The notes: generated by a model from the sequence alone, not told the origin. Shown: positions 20,103 to 29,680, counted from the first letter of the stretch. The stretch is 64,000 nt of DNA from Pedobacter kyungheensis (GCF_000812965.1 NZ_JSYN01000004.1:124001-188000), one strand, 5' to 3'. Numbers and translations: made by a program.

Positions 20103-21191
20103 ATGAACTTAAATACTACACCAAATGGACTGTTAAAAACCAAACAGCATTTCGAAATTTTAGATGGCCTCAGGGGCCTTGCAGCGATAGCTGTAGTTAT
20201 TTTTCATTTTATGGAATTTGCTACGCCCGACTACAAAGACAATTTTATTGCGCATGCCTACCTCGCAGTCGATTTCTTTTTCTGTTTGTCGGGCTTCGTT
20301 ATTGCCTACGCTTACGATCATAAATTAGCCGACCTGGGCATTATTCTTTTCTTAAAACTCAGGTTTATCCGTTTGCATCCATTGGTAATTATAGGTTCCA
20401 TAATAGGCGTTTTGGCCTTTATATTCGATCCTTTTAGTCAGCTACAGGACGTTTATGGCTACGGACAAACCTTTATCCTATTTGTGTCGTCATGTTTCAT
20501 GGTGCCTTATCCGCTGGTACAGGAGCGTTATTTCAATCTTTTTCACCTCAACCCGCCAACCTGGTCATTATTTTGGGAGTACCTGGCCAATATCGTTTAT
20601 GCACTTGTGCTGATCAAACTACCCAATAAAGTATTATGGGTTTTAACCATCATTGCTGCGGTATTGCTGGGTTTCGAAGCACAAAAGGCAGGCTACCTGG
20701 GCGTAGGGTGGGGTGGCGATAACTTTTTTGGAGGCGGCATCAGGGTTTTATTTTCATTTCTGGCAGGGATTTTAGTGTACCGTTCAAAATGGATTATCAG
20801 GTCGAAACTGGGTTTTGTTTCAATGGCAATTTTACTCTTAGTCGTTTTCCTTGTGCCATTCTCTAAAGCCAATGCGATTATCGATCCGCTCCTGGTTGTA
20901 TTTTATTTTCCGTTTTTAGTAGCGCTGGGGGCGGGGGCTACGTTGCAACCCAAACTATCTAAAATCTGTAAGTTTTCAGGCGAAATTTCTTATCCGCTTT
21001 ACGTAATCCATTATCCTTTCCTTTGGCTCTTTCTAAGTTATATCGAAGTGAAAAAACCTAATATGGCTACCATGCAAATATTGATACCAATCGGAACAAT
21101 TGCCCTGGTTCTATTAGCTTACGGTGTGCTTGTTTTTATGGATCTACCCATTCGGAAGTACCTTAAAAAGATCATGTTTAAAAGCGTTTAA
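20103..21191 (+). CDS. membrane acyltransferase, OafA/Acyltransferase_3 family
   Basis: A 362-residue integral membrane O-acyltransferase that would move an acyl (often acetyl) group onto a sugar or lipid at the cytoplasmic membrane. About ten hydrophobic helices are visible. The family N terminus FEILDGLRGLAAIAVVIFHF carries the catalytic-type histidine, and FFFCLSGFVIAYAY follows. I take the ATG at 20103 (MNLNTTPNG); an in-frame ATG at 20067 would add 12 residues with no family resemblance. It lies alone, without sugar-biosynthesis neighbours, so the acceptor is unknown. Confidence 0.88.
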   Translation: MNLNTTPNGLLKTKQHFEILDGLRGLAAIAVVIFHFMEFATPDYKDNFIAHAYLAVDFFFCLSGFVIAYAYDHKLADLGIILFLKLRFIRLHPLVIIGSIIGVLAFIFDPFSQLQDVYGYGQTFILFVSSCFMVPYPLVQERYFNLFHLNPPTWSLFWEYLANIVYALVLIKLPNKVLWVLTIIAAVLLGFEAQKAGYLGVGWGGDNFFGGGIRVLFSFLAGILVYRSKWIIRSKLGFVSMAILLLVVFLVPFSKANAIIDPLLVVFYFPFLVALGAGATLQPKLSKICKFSGEISYPLYVIHYPFLWLFLSYIEVKKPNMATMQILIPIGTIALVLLAYGVLVFMDLPIRKYLKKIMFKSV

Positions 21192-21338
21192 CAGGTTAAT
21201 TTTATAACATTTTTTCTTCATATTTTAATTTAATTAATTTTTCTAAAAATCTGAATGTTAATAGAATAAAATGTTTATTTGGCGCAATTTACAATTATGG
21301 TAACGCCGATACATGTTGCTGATTTACCTTTTACAGGG

Positions 21339-21365
21339 CTAATATTGTTGGGCTAACAATATTAG
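21339..21365. repeat. 11-bp-arm inverted repeat
   Basis: CTAATATTGTT, loop GGGCT, AACAATATTAG, without mismatch. It lies 150 bases after the acyltransferase stop and 130 bases before the next start. There is no T-run. It could be an operator or part of a transcript end. Confidence 0.55.
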
Positions 21366-21462
21366 TATTTATCTGGCATAAAATAATATCAGATTACCTG
21401 AAAACGTAAAGTTTTCAAGCGGGAAAATTTACTCATAAAATGCTATTATTTTTAGTATTTAT

Positions 21463-21488
21463 TTTGTAGGTTTGTATATCCCTACAAA
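21463..21488 (+). promoter_or_regulatory. inverted repeat over a -7 box
   Basis: TTTGTAGG (21463-21470) and CCTACAAA (21481-21488) form perfect eight-base arms around ten bases. The Bacteroidota -7 element TAGGTTTG (21467-21474) lies inside. No good -33 TTTG is present at 19 bases. The right arm ends 6 bases before the start of the next gene, so it could be an operator or a 5' hairpin masking translation. Confidence 0.5.
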
Positions 21489-21494
21489 TAAAGC

Positions 21495-21977
21495 ATGATC
21501 GAATTAGACTATTTCTTTACCCAAAGTGATGAGGAATCAAGCCATTATCAGCTTATCCAGTTTTCGCAAAACGAGCCCTGGCGCCTGGTTCAGGATGGTG
21601 AGCTGTTAGGCAGTTTAGAAAAGTGGAACGGTAAATGGAAACAGTTAAGTGGTAGTCCGTTTTCCGATGCATTGCTTGAAGGTATTTGTAAGCTGATTGA
21701 ATCGCAGCATTATCACCGGTTGCCAGCACAACTCCTGTCGCGCTGGGGTAATGTGATTGCCGAAGTGATTACCAAATCAGATGATGAATACCTGGTCATT
21801 TGCAAAGAGGCAGTTAGTTTCAAAAGTTTTGCAGGCATTTTCTCCAAGTTTGTTTCTACCATGCTAAAAGATGAATGGCCTGTACGTTTTCAGCTTTTTA
21901 ATGCCGATTTTAGCGAAGATTTCGAAATTACGGCTCATCCGGTTAAAGCAAGCTATAGTTTCGGCTGGAAAGACTAA
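21495..21977 (+). CDS. hypothetical protein
   Basis: A 160-residue soluble protein that I do not recognise. It has no signal peptide, membrane span or cysteine motif; it is rich in aromatic and acidic residues (for example NEPWRLVQDG, KWNGKWKQL). The C-terminal part reads SYSFGWKD. A palindrome-bearing promoter candidate lies directly upstream. It is convergent with the gamma-glutamyltranspeptidase gene, with only 13 bases between stops. Confidence 0.7.
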   Translation: MIELDYFFTQSDEESSHYQLIQFSQNEPWRLVQDGELLGSLEKWNGKWKQLSGSPFSDALLEGICKLIESQHYHRLPAQLLSRWGNVIAEVITKSDDEYLVICKEAVSFKSFAGIFSKFVSTMLKDEWPVRFQLFNADFSEDFEITAHPVKASYSFGWKD

Positions 21978-21990
21978 AAGGTCGCTTTCG

Positions 21991-23871
21991 CTACCAGCCG
22001 ATGCCATAATCTTCACCATGATTGCTCGAACCTCCCCATAAGGTGCCATGTGCGCGATCAAAATAAATGGCATTAATTGGTCCGCTCGTACGATCGCCAA
22101 AACTGAGGATATAGCCCATGTTTTTTAAGGCGGTACGTACTTCTTCTTTGGTATTGCTGTTCAGTAAAATCTGTCCGGCTTTTGGTGCTCTATCCGCTGT
22201 TTTGCTTCCTCCTAACGAAAGCCATAACTGGTTGGTGTTAAAATTAGCAGCTTCTGTTGCTTTTTGTACCGTCATGCCAAATTCGGCCATATTTAAAAAG
22301 AATTGTAGCAGGTTCTGATCCTGCGTATCGCCACCTTGTACAGCGGCCGAAACATAAGGTTTACCATCTTTTAAAAATAACGATGGCGATAAGGTTACCC
22401 TTGGGCGTTTGCCTGGTGCCACCACATTAAAAGGATTCAGGGTAGAGTCGAGCACAAAACTCTGCATACGCTGGCTCATGCCAATACCGGTGTTTCCTGC
22501 AATGCAGGCCGGCAGCCAGCCACCACTTGGTGTTACCGAAACTACCCAGCCTTCTTTATCAGCAGCCTCAATAGAAGTTGTTCCTCTCCATAAGCGGTCT
22601 TCGTATATTGCTTTCGGCGTGTAATTTCCTAAATCATGTTTTGGTGCAAAGTTGCGTTTGGTGGTGTCGATTTCAAAACCGCGGCTTTTTAACAGGTTGA
22701 GGTAGGGGTTTTTTTGTCCCTGAAAAGGATAGGGGTCGCCCGGTCCAATTTTAGCATCGTTCTTTTCAAACTGGATTAGCGCTGCACGCTGTTTGGCGTA
22801 ATCTTTACTTAACAGGCCTTTCATGGGCTCGTTAGGCGTCTGATTGGGGTCGCCATAGTAAAAATCCCTGTCGGCAAAAGCCATGTTCATGGCCTGATAA
22901 ACGGTATGAATGTATTTCGGACTGTTGTAGCCCATTTCTTTTAGGTTAAAGTTTTCGAGGATGTTTAAGGCCTGCAAAAGCATAGGTCCTTGCGTCCATT
23001 GCTGTAGTTTGTACACCTGAATGCCTTTGTAATTGGTGCTTAGCGGAGCTTCTTCGACGGGTTTCCATTTGGCCAGGTCTTCCATGGTAATTAAGCCACC
23101 CTGTTCTTTGCTGCCTCTTACAAATTCACGGGCAATATCTCCTTTGTAAAAACGATCGTATGCGGCCATTAAAGCGTCTTTGCGATTTTTTCCTTTTTTT
23201 AAGGCTTCTTTCTCGGCTTCAACCATTTTGGTGAGGGTAGCAAGCAATTCTTTTTGTACAAAGATCTCGCCTGCCTCCGGTGCCTCGCGTTTTTCGCCCG
23301 GGTGGGTTAAAAATACTTTTTTACTGTATGGCCAGGTTTTAATGCGTTCTTTATCGCGTTCGATACTGTTGGCAGCCTGTGCTTCGATGGCATAACCTGC
23401 TGCCATGTGCATGGCCGGAGCCAATACCTGTCCAAGGCTCATCGTACCGTACTGGCTGAGCATATAAATTAATCCACCGGGTGTACCAGGTGTTGTGGCG
23501 GCCAGCGGACCATATTCTGGAGGAAAATTATAACCTTTACTTTTGAAAAACTCTACTGTTGCACCCGTAGGAGCAATACCCATGGCATTAATAGCAATTA
23601 CTTTACCTGTTTTAGGGTTGTAAATCAGCGCTTGTGTTTCACCTCCCCAGCTCAGGGTATCCCACATGGTGCAGGTAGCAGCCAGCATGGCACAGGCAGC
23701 ATCTACCGCATTACCACCCTGCTGAAAAATCATGGAACCGGCTGTTGCCGCCATCGGTTTTCCGGTAATGGCCATCCAGTTGCTGCCATAGAGCATTGGT
23801 TTTTGGGTTTGCTGGGCTATGGTGCGTACAGTTACCATGCCGCATAAAAGAAACAGAACAAGCTTTTTCAT
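21991..23871 (-). CDS. ggt: gamma-glutamyltranspeptidase
   Basis: A 626-residue exported enzyme that hydrolyses or transfers the gamma-glutamyl group of glutathione and related compounds in the periplasm. The signal peptide MKKLVLFLLCGMVTVRTIAQ is followed by the large subunit. Autocleavage should occur before T431 in GTTSIEAAD, releasing the catalytic N-terminal nucleophile of the small subunit (431-626). The segment SVTPSGGW (about 446-453) occupies the substrate pocket region. The usual TTH is TTS here, a variation found in distant GGTs. The start of the mature part, NWMAITGKPMAATAGSMIF, matches the family. Monocistronic. Confidence 0.93.
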   Translation of the reverse strand: MKKLVLFLLCGMVTVRTIAQQTQKPMLYGSNWMAITGKPMAATAGSMIFQQGGNAVDAACAMLAATCTMWDTLSWGGETQALIYNPKTGKVIAINAMGIAPTGATVEFFKSKGYNFPPEYGPLAATTPGTPGGLIYMLSQYGTMSLGQVLAPAMHMAAGYAIEAQAANSIERDKERIKTWPYSKKVFLTHPGEKREAPEAGEIFVQKELLATLTKMVEAEKEALKKGKNRKDALMAAYDRFYKGDIAREFVRGSKEQGGLITMEDLAKWKPVEEAPLSTNYKGIQVYKLQQWTQGPMLLQALNILENFNLKEMGYNSPKYIHTVYQAMNMAFADRDFYYGDPNQTPNEPMKGLLSKDYAKQRAALIQFEKNDAKIGPGDPYPFQGQKNPYLNLLKSRGFEIDTTKRNFAPKHDLGNYTPKAIYEDRLWRGTTSIEAADKEGWVVSVTPSGGWLPACIAGNTGIGMSQRMQSFVLDSTLNPFNVVAPGKRPRVTLSPSLFLKDGKPYVSAAVQGGDTQDQNLLQFFLNMAEFGMTVQKATEAANFNTNQLWLSLGGSKTADRAPKAGQILLNSNTKEEVRTALKNMGYILSFGDRTSGPINAIYFDRAHGTLWGGSSNHGEDYGIGW

Positions 23872-24041
23872 AAAACTAAGATAAAAAAAACCTCTTTAAG
23901 CTTGCAAGATTATGTAAACATGTTTGTTACAATATATGGTCAGCAGGCTGTATATCACAGTCCTAAGCAATTCAATCTTATACCAATGCTAAAAGAGACT
24001 ATAATTTTACAAATCTAGGTTTAAAAAGCTGTGAGTTTAAA

Positions 24042-24049
24042 TAACTTTG
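24042..24049 (+). promoter_or_regulatory. candidate promoter of the TMEM220-ebo operon
   Basis: TAACTTTG is a perfect Bacteroidota -7 element (TAnnTTTG). Eighteen bases upstream is TTTA (24020-24023), one mismatch from the -33 TTTG. The expected start near 24056 would leave a leader of about 50 bases before the ATG at 24107. Confidence 0.55.
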
Positions 24050-24106
24050 TCCTTTCGGTTGCATTAAAAAATCGATTTAACTAGATTTAAATTTTTTAAA
24101 ATTCAA

Positions 24107-24484
24107 ATGCTTTTAATAATTCTCAACAGTATCTTCTGTTTGTCTTTTATAGGTTTTGCCTATGTTAACCTAAACGATGAAGATCCTTACCTTTGGGTAT
24201 CTATTTATATGAGCGCTGCAATTTGTTGTGGCTTAGCTATTTTTGGGTTGTACTATCCATTGGTTTATTTGTTTCTGATGGCCTTTTACCTGGTGTATGC
24301 TGCCATTTTATTCTTTGCGAAGGATGGGGTGCGCGACTGGGTAATGAAATATAAAAGGCCAAGTTTGGTAGAGAGTATGCAGGCTACTAAACCTTATATC
24401 GAACAAACAAGAGAGTTTTTTGGCTTATTGATTATTACAGGAGCCCTGCTAATTGATTATCTGGTAGCCGCTGGTACAATCTAG
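24107..24484 (+). CDS. TMEM220-family small membrane protein
   Basis: A 125-residue protein with four hydrophobic helices (about 1-18, 28-46, 48-66, 100-122). It carries the TMEM220 signature of an N-terminal helix followed by FAYVNLNDEDPYLW and a YMSAA helix. The function of this family is unknown in bacteria and animals. It ends 18 bases before eboA on the same strand, with the only good promoter upstream of it, so it is likely the first gene of the ebo transcript. Confidence 0.75.
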   Translation: MLLIILNSIFCLSFIGFAYVNLNDEDPYLWVSIYMSAAICCGLAIFGLYYPLVYLFLMAFYLVYAAILFFAKDGVRDWVMKYKRPSLVESMQATKPYIEQTREFFGLLIITGALLIDYLVAAGTI

Positions 24485-24502
24485 TTCTGATATATTTTCG
24501 TG

Positions 24503-25363
24503 ATGATGAAAGAAAGTGATGTGGTAACAACGAAAGAACTGTTACTTGATATAATAAAAACCAATTTAACAAGAGAGGGACTTGCCTGGCTGGAGGCCTG
24601 GGAAACAACTCCTGATCAGATAAATAGCATTGGAAAGACCTTTGTAATGGCACCGCGCAAAACCGGTAAAGCCATTGTTCAGCTTTCTGATTCGCAGTTG
24701 GCAGCACTTAATGAAGCAGACCTGGCTTACATTGCCCAATGGAGTATCGACAGGCTTTGTCGGGTTTGGTTGTTGAGTAATTTACCAGCTACCGATCAGG
24801 ACAAGTTATATGCCGCTATCAGTCAGTTATGCTTATCGGCAGAAATGAACGAAGCTGTGGCTTTGTATTCGGCGCTTCCGTTTTTACCCTTTCCTGGGAT
24901 TTGGGCAATGCGTTGTGCAGAAGGAATCAGGAGTAATATCGGGTCGGTACTGGAAGCCATTATGGAAAATAACCCATACCCGGCGCAGTACCTTGATGAA
25001 GCTGCCTGGAACCAGCTGGTATTAAAGGCATTTTTTACCGAAAAAAATATTAACCTCATTGTGGGGTTAGATGAACGTGCAAATTTAAAGTTGGCACTAA
25101 CTTTAACTGATTATGCTAAAGAACGTTGGGCTGCCGGACGTAAAGTAAATCCACAACTGTGGCGTCTGGTCGGGAAATTTACCAACAGCGAAATTTTTGA
25201 GGTATTGAAAAACGGTTTACAGCATTACGATCAGGTAGAACAACGCGCTATTGCACTGGCAGTTGCAGGTTCAGATTATCAACCGGCAAAAGACTATATC
25301 AATACTTTTCCAGAGCTTAAAAACGTTTTAACAACAAACAGTTTGAGCTGGGATCAATTTTAA
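24503..25363 (+). CDS. eboA: EboA-like protein
   Basis: A 286-residue, mostly helical soluble protein, identified as EboA from its place at the head of a complete ebo gene order and from its pattern (LSDSQLAALNEADLAYIAQW; ALPFLPFPGIWAMRCAEGIRSN). EboA has no known enzymatic activity. Consecutive start codons GTG (24500), ATG (24503) and ATG (24506) exist; I chose the first ATG. Ebo clusters in cyanobacteria are needed to move the scytonemin precursor to the periplasm; what EboA contributes is not known. Confidence 0.8.
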   Translation: MMKESDVVTTKELLLDIIKTNLTREGLAWLEAWETTPDQINSIGKTFVMAPRKTGKAIVQLSDSQLAALNEADLAYIAQWSIDRLCRVWLLSNLPATDQDKLYAAISQLCLSAEMNEAVALYSALPFLPFPGIWAMRCAEGIRSNIGSVLEAIMENNPYPAQYLDEAAWNQLVLKAFFTEKNINLIVGLDERANLKLALTLTDYAKERWAAGRKVNPQLWRLVGKFTNSEIFEVLKNGLQHYDQVEQRAIALAVAGSDYQPAKDYINTFPELKNVLTTNSLSWDQF

Positions 25364-25389
25364 CCGAACCAAGAAAAATATAACTAAAT

Positions 25390-26376
25390 ATGTGTTGCAG
25401 TAATTCAATTGAAAGAGATAAAGCGATGATGGGAGCGCCTGAAGCGTTTGATATTAGTGTGGTAAGTGGCATGAAATTCTTTGATCCACATGTTCACATG
25501 ACTTCGAGAACTACCGACGATTACCAGGCCATGGCCGATGCAGGCGTGGTTGCTTTAATAGAACCGGCATTTTGGCTGGGTCAGCCCAGAACTGGTTTAG
25601 ATAGCTTTAGAGATTACTATAGCAGTTTAATTGGCTGGGAAAGATTCCGTTCATCGCAATTTGGCATAAAACATTACTGTACCATTGGTTTAAACTCAAG
25701 GGAAGCCAATAATGAAAGCCTGGCCGAGCAGGTGATGGAGATTTTACCTTTGTTTATTTATAAAGAAGGGGTAGTAGGGATTGGCGAAATAGGCTTCGAC
25801 GACCAAACCGCTGCCGAAGAAAAATATTACCGCGCACAACTAGAACTGGCTAAAGAAGCAGGACTTCCGGTGCAAATTCATACACCGCACCGCGATAAGA
25901 AAAAAGGTACGCAACGCAGTATGGATATTGCCATAGAGCATGGCCTCGATCCTTACAGTGTTATTGTGGATCACAACAATGAAGAAACGGTAAAAGAAGT
26001 GTTAGACAGAGGTTTTTTTGCCGCATTTACCATCTACCCTTTTACCAAAATGGGTAACGAGCGGATGGTAGAAATTGTAAAGCAATACGGGCCCGAACGT
26101 ATTATGGTTAACTCTGCAGCCGATTGGGGCATTAGCGACCCATTGGCGGTGCCCAAAACAGCAGCTTTAATGAAAATGCATGGTTTAAGCAACGAAGCAA
26201 TTGAATTGGTAACTTACCGTAATGCCATTACTGCATTTGCGCAAAGCGGACAAATTGATGAAGCTGATTTTAACACCCCACAAAATATCGATCAATCGGT
26301 AAAATTTGAAGGCAACACCATTTTACGTGGTGGCCAACAGCCGCGTACCGATAAATCGTCAATGATCATTAGTTAA
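25390..26376 (+). CDS. eboB: EboB-like TatD-family metal-dependent hydrolase
   Basis: A 328-residue TIM-barrel hydrolase of the TatD/amidohydrolase group. Metal-ligand motifs are visible in order: HVH in FFDPHVHMTSR (about 37-39), E in GIGEIGFDD (about 137), H in VQIHTPHRDK (about 164) and H in VIVDHNNEET (about 197). There is no signal peptide, so it is cytosolic. It lies 26 bases after eboA and 5 bases before eboC. The substrate is unknown; in this cluster a hydrolytic step on the exported metabolite or a lipid carrier is a plausible inference. Confidence 0.88.
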   Translation: MCCSNSIERDKAMMGAPEAFDISVVSGMKFFDPHVHMTSRTTDDYQAMADAGVVALIEPAFWLGQPRTGLDSFRDYYSSLIGWERFRSSQFGIKHYCTIGLNSREANNESLAEQVMEILPLFIYKEGVVGIGEIGFDDQTAAEEKYYRAQLELAKEAGLPVQIHTPHRDKKKGTQRSMDIAIEHGLDPYSVIVDHNNEETVKEVLDRGFFAAFTIYPFTKMGNERMVEIVKQYGPERIMVNSAADWGISDPLAVPKTAALMKMHGLSNEAIELVTYRNAITAFAQSGQIDEADFNTPQNIDQSVKFEGNTILRGGQQPRTDKSSMIIS

Positions 26377-26381
26377 TTACC

Positions 26382-27266
26382 TTGAAGAAAATAATTGTTT
26401 ACCTGCGCATCATGCGCCCCGCTAACGTGGTTACTTCGGTAGCCGATATTTTAGCGGGAATTGCCATTTCCGGTATTTTAACTGTGGGCTTTGCGATTCC
26501 GTGGTTATCTGTGTTTTATTTATGTGCATCTACCGCCTGCCTGTATGCGGGTGGCATTGTTTTTAACGATGTTTTTGATGCCGAACTGGATAAAATAGAA
26601 CGCCCGGAGCGTGCAATCCCTAGCGGGGTCATTAGCTTGCAAAATGCAGCACTTTTAGGTAGCTTATTATTACTGGCTGCAATTGGCCTGGCATTTTTAA
26701 ACAGTGTAGTATCAGGTACCCTGGCCATTTTAGTTGCCATATTTGCCTTGCTTTACAATAAATTTGGCAAGCATCATTCGTTTTTTGGTCCGTTAAATAT
26801 GGGCTTGTGCCGTGGTTTTAACCTCTTACTTGGCCTAAGCATTATGCCCGAAATGTTGTACAGCCATTATTATCTCGCTGTTATTCCGGTAATTTATATT
26901 TTCTCTATTACGATGACCAGCCGTGGCGAAGTACATGGTGGCACAGCTAAAAATTTATACCTGGCGGCTTTACTTTACGGCATTGTTATTTGCGCCATTG
27001 CTTATTTTGCTTTTATTAACGACAGATTATTATGGTCGCTGTTGTTTTTGCTGCCCTTTACCTTTATGATTTTTAAACCATTGTTAAAAGCCATTAAACA
27101 ACCTGTGGGTAAAAACGTTGGCGCAGCTGTTAAAGCCGGGGTAATATCGTTAATTTTGATGGATGCAGCCTGGGCAGTAACTTTCGATGCACTGATCCTC
27201 GCTTTTGTGATTGCGGCTTTGCTGCCCGTTTCTATGGGGCTCTCTAAACTTTTTGCCGTAACCTGA
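26382..27266 (+). CDS. eboC: EboC-like UbiA-family prenyltransferase
   Basis: A 294-residue integral membrane protein with about nine helices. The UbiA prenyl-diphosphate-binding motif is NDVFDAELDKIERPERAI beginning at N62 (NDxxDxxxD). A second aspartate motif is less clear. The start is a TTG at 26382, which gives the natural N terminus KKIIVYLRIMRPANVVTS; the next ATG (26412) would remove part of helix 1. UbiA enzymes transfer an isoprenoid to an aromatic or similar acceptor in the membrane; EboC may make a lipid carrier for the ebo substrate (inference). Confidence 0.87.
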   Translation: MKKIIVYLRIMRPANVVTSVADILAGIAISGILTVGFAIPWLSVFYLCASTACLYAGGIVFNDVFDAELDKIERPERAIPSGVISLQNAALLGSLLLLAAIGLAFLNSVVSGTLAILVAIFALLYNKFGKHHSFFGPLNMGLCRGFNLLLGLSIMPEMLYSHYYLAVIPVIYIFSITMTSRGEVHGGTAKNLYLAALLYGIVICAIAYFAFINDRLLWSLLFLLPFTFMIFKPLLKAIKQPVGKNVGAAVKAGVISLILMDAAWAVTFDALILAFVIAALLPVSMGLSKLFAVT

Positions 27267-27293
27267 TCCGATTTAAACTGAAATCCAATTATT

Positions 27294-28469
27294 ATGGAAC
27301 ATTTACAACAATCATTTACTGTACAGTATAATTATAATGTTTTCTTTACCTCAGCACTTTTTGCTGTTGATAACACCCTTTTTAGCGATTTTCTGCGTCA
27401 GCTTAACCCTGCTGTAACCATAAAAAAGATTCTTTTTATAATTGATGAAGGGGTAGCAGAAGCACATACCGGTTTAACTTCTGAAATAAAGCAATACTTT
27501 AATCAATACAGTCAAACACAATTGGTTCAGGATATTATTGTAATTCCTGGCGGCGAATTGGTGAAGAACGATACCCAATATCTTGACCGCGTTCTGGAAG
27601 CCATTAATACCCATGGTATCGACAGGCATTCTTTCGTGGCGGCTATTGGCGGTGGTGCCGTGCTTGATATGGTAGGCTATGCTGCTACCATCGCGCACAG
27701 GGGCATTAAACACATCCGTATACCCAGTACTGTGCTTTCGCAGAACGATTCGGGTGTAGGTGTAAAAAACGGTATCAACTATTTCAATAAGAAAAACTTT
27801 CTGGGCACCTTTTCGCCCCCTGTTGCTGTGTTTAACGATGAGTTGTTGTTGAACAGCCTGTCTGACCGCGATTGGCGTTCTGGTATTGCGGAGGCCATTA
27901 AAGTGGCATTGATTAAAGATCTGGAGTTTTTTGAGTGGCTGGAAGCTAATGCTACTGCACTGGCCAACCGCGACAGGGAAGCCATGAATTACCAGATCTG
28001 GAAATGTGCAAAGTTACACCTGGAGCACATCCGCAGTGCCGATCCTTTCGAGAACGGATCTGCACGTCCGCTTGATTTTGGCCATTGGAGTGCACATAAA
28101 CTCGAGTATTTAACCAATTTCGAAATCAGACATGGCGAAGCCGTAGCCATGGGCATTGCTTTAGATACGGTGTATTCGAACCTATCCGGAAGAATTAGTG
28201 CTGCAGATGCCCAAAGGGTTATCGCCGTAATCCAGGCATTGGGCTTTGAATTAGCGCATCCTTTACTTCAGGTAAATGGAGCTAATAGCCCTATTTTACA
28301 GGGGTTAGAAGAATTTAGAGAACATCTTGGTGGTGAGTTAACAATCACGCTGCTTACCGCTTTGGGTAAAGGCGAAGAAGTTCACGAGATAGATGCCGAC
28401 ATATTAAAACAGGCTGCTGAATTGCTCCAGAATCAAGCTGCTCAACATTCAACTACTACCGTATTATGA
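27294..28469 (+). CDS. eboD: EboD-like 3-dehydroquinate-synthase homologue
   Basis: A 391-residue member of the dehydroquinate synthase/sugar-phosphate cyclase superfamily. The NAD-binding region AAIGGGAVLDMVGYAA (about 117) and IRIPSTVLSQNDSGVGVKNG, KNFLGTFSPP and the metal-site region RHGEAVAMGIAL are all present. It is longer than AroB and sits in an ebo operon, so it is more likely a cyclase acting on another sugar phosphate than the shikimate enzyme. Its stop overlaps the eboE start by four bases (ATGA, 28466-28469), indicating coupled translation. Confidence 0.88.
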   Translation: MEHLQQSFTVQYNYNVFFTSALFAVDNTLFSDFLRQLNPAVTIKKILFIIDEGVAEAHTGLTSEIKQYFNQYSQTQLVQDIIVIPGGELVKNDTQYLDRVLEAINTHGIDRHSFVAAIGGGAVLDMVGYAATIAHRGIKHIRIPSTVLSQNDSGVGVKNGINYFNKKNFLGTFSPPVAVFNDELLLNSLSDRDWRSGIAEAIKVALIKDLEFFEWLEANATALANRDREAMNYQIWKCAKLHLEHIRSADPFENGSARPLDFGHWSAHKLEYLTNFEIRHGEAVAMGIALDTVYSNLSGRISAADAQRVIAVIQALGFELAHPLLQVNGANSPILQGLEEFREHLGGELTITLLTALGKGEEVHEIDADILKQAAELLQNQAAQHSTTTVL

Positions 28470-29677
28470 AATTAAATTCAGGTCATTTAACCTTTTGTAC
28501 CAATATATATGCCGGCGAAAGCTGGTCAGCACATTTTGCCGTACTGAAAGATAGTTTTCCGAAATTAAAGGCAGCTCTATCGCCCAATGAAACCATGGGG
28601 ATTGGTTTGCGCCTTTCTAATCTGGCCAGTATCGAATTGTTTGAAGCAGCGCATTTAACTGAATTTAAGCAATGGCTGGATGCTGAAGGGGGCTATGTTT
28701 TTACGATGAATGGTTTCCCTTACGGAGGCTTTCACCATACCCGGGTTAAAGATCAGGTACATGCACCCGATTGGACCACAACAGAACGTTTGGATTATAC
28801 CATTCGCCTGGCTGAAATATTAGCACAGCTGGTTCCGGATCATATGGATGCTGGTATTTCTACCTCGCCATTAAGCTATAAACCCTGGTTTGAAAATGCT
28901 GCTGATAGAAAAGCAGCCACTGTTAAAGCAACGACTCAGGTTTTGGCTGTAGCCGAAGCACTGCATAAAATATACCTAAACAGTGGTAAGCTCATTCGCC
29001 TCGATATTGAGCCCGAGCCAGATGGCTTTCTCGAATCAGGACCTGAATTTATTAACTGGTATGAAAATGAACTTCTACCTTTAGGAAAAACTACCTGGGC
29101 AGAAAATTTAGGTTTTACTGCCGAAAAGGCCGAAGAAATTATTAAAACACATATTAACCTGTGTTACGATGTTTGCCATTTTGCCATTGGTTACGAACCG
29201 CATGCTGCCATTGTGCAAGAGCTGCAGGAAAAAGGCATTAAGGTGGGTAAAATCCAGATCAGCGCAGCTTTAAAGGCTAAATTACCCGAAGCCAGTGCCG
29301 ATAGAAAGGCGGTATTGGATGCACTTGCGGGTTTTGATGAGCCGGTTTATCTGCATCAGGTTATTGCACAGCAGAATGATGGCGCTTTAATTCGCTATCC
29401 TGATCTTTCGAACGCATTAGCCGATGCAGAGCGGACAAATGTACAGGAGTGGCGCGCGCATTTCCATGTGCCGATCTTTGTGGAGGATATGGGCCTGATC
29501 CAATCTACCCAATCGGATATCCGAACGGTATTGGAACTACAAAAAAACAATCCTTTTACCAATCACCTCGAGGTTGAGACCTATACCTGGGAAGTGCTGC
29601 CAGCTCAATTGAAAGCACCTTTAAACGAATCCATTATCCGCGAACTGGATTGGGTAAAAAATACATTAGCACAGTAA
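28466..29677 (+). CDS. eboE: EboE-like TIM-barrel protein
   Basis: A 403-residue protein of the xylose-isomerase-like TIM-barrel group, called metabolite traffic protein EboE in ebo clusters. Indicators are the N terminus LTFCTNIYAGESWSAHF, then LRLDIEPEPDGFLES (about 178-192), LCYDVCHFAIGYE (about 232-244) and HFHVPIFVED (about 332), the last three carrying acidic and histidine residues able to bind a metal. No signal peptide. It overlaps eboD by four bases and is followed by eboF after three. Confidence 0.87.
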   Translation: MKLNSGHLTFCTNIYAGESWSAHFAVLKDSFPKLKAALSPNETMGIGLRLSNLASIELFEAAHLTEFKQWLDAEGGYVFTMNGFPYGGFHHTRVKDQVHAPDWTTTERLDYTIRLAEILAQLVPDHMDAGISTSPLSYKPWFENAADRKAATVKATTQVLAVAEALHKIYLNSGKLIRLDIEPEPDGFLESGPEFINWYENELLPLGKTTWAENLGFTAEKAEEIIKTHINLCYDVCHFAIGYEPHAAIVQELQEKGIKVGKIQISAALKAKLPEASADRKAVLDALAGFDEPVYLHQVIAQQNDGALIRYPDLSNALADAERTNVQEWRAHFHVPIFVEDMGLIQSTQSDIRTVLELQKNNPFTNHLEVETYTWEVLPAQLKAPLNESIIRELDWVKNTLAQ

Positions 29678-29680
29678 ATC

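Larger units (their letters stand above)
21192..21494. other. intergenic region with two inverted repeats
   Basis: 303 bases without a gene. It holds the inverted repeat 21339-21365 and the promoter-overlapping inverted repeat 21463-21488, described separately. The rest is AT-rich with nothing recognisable. Confidence 0.5.
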
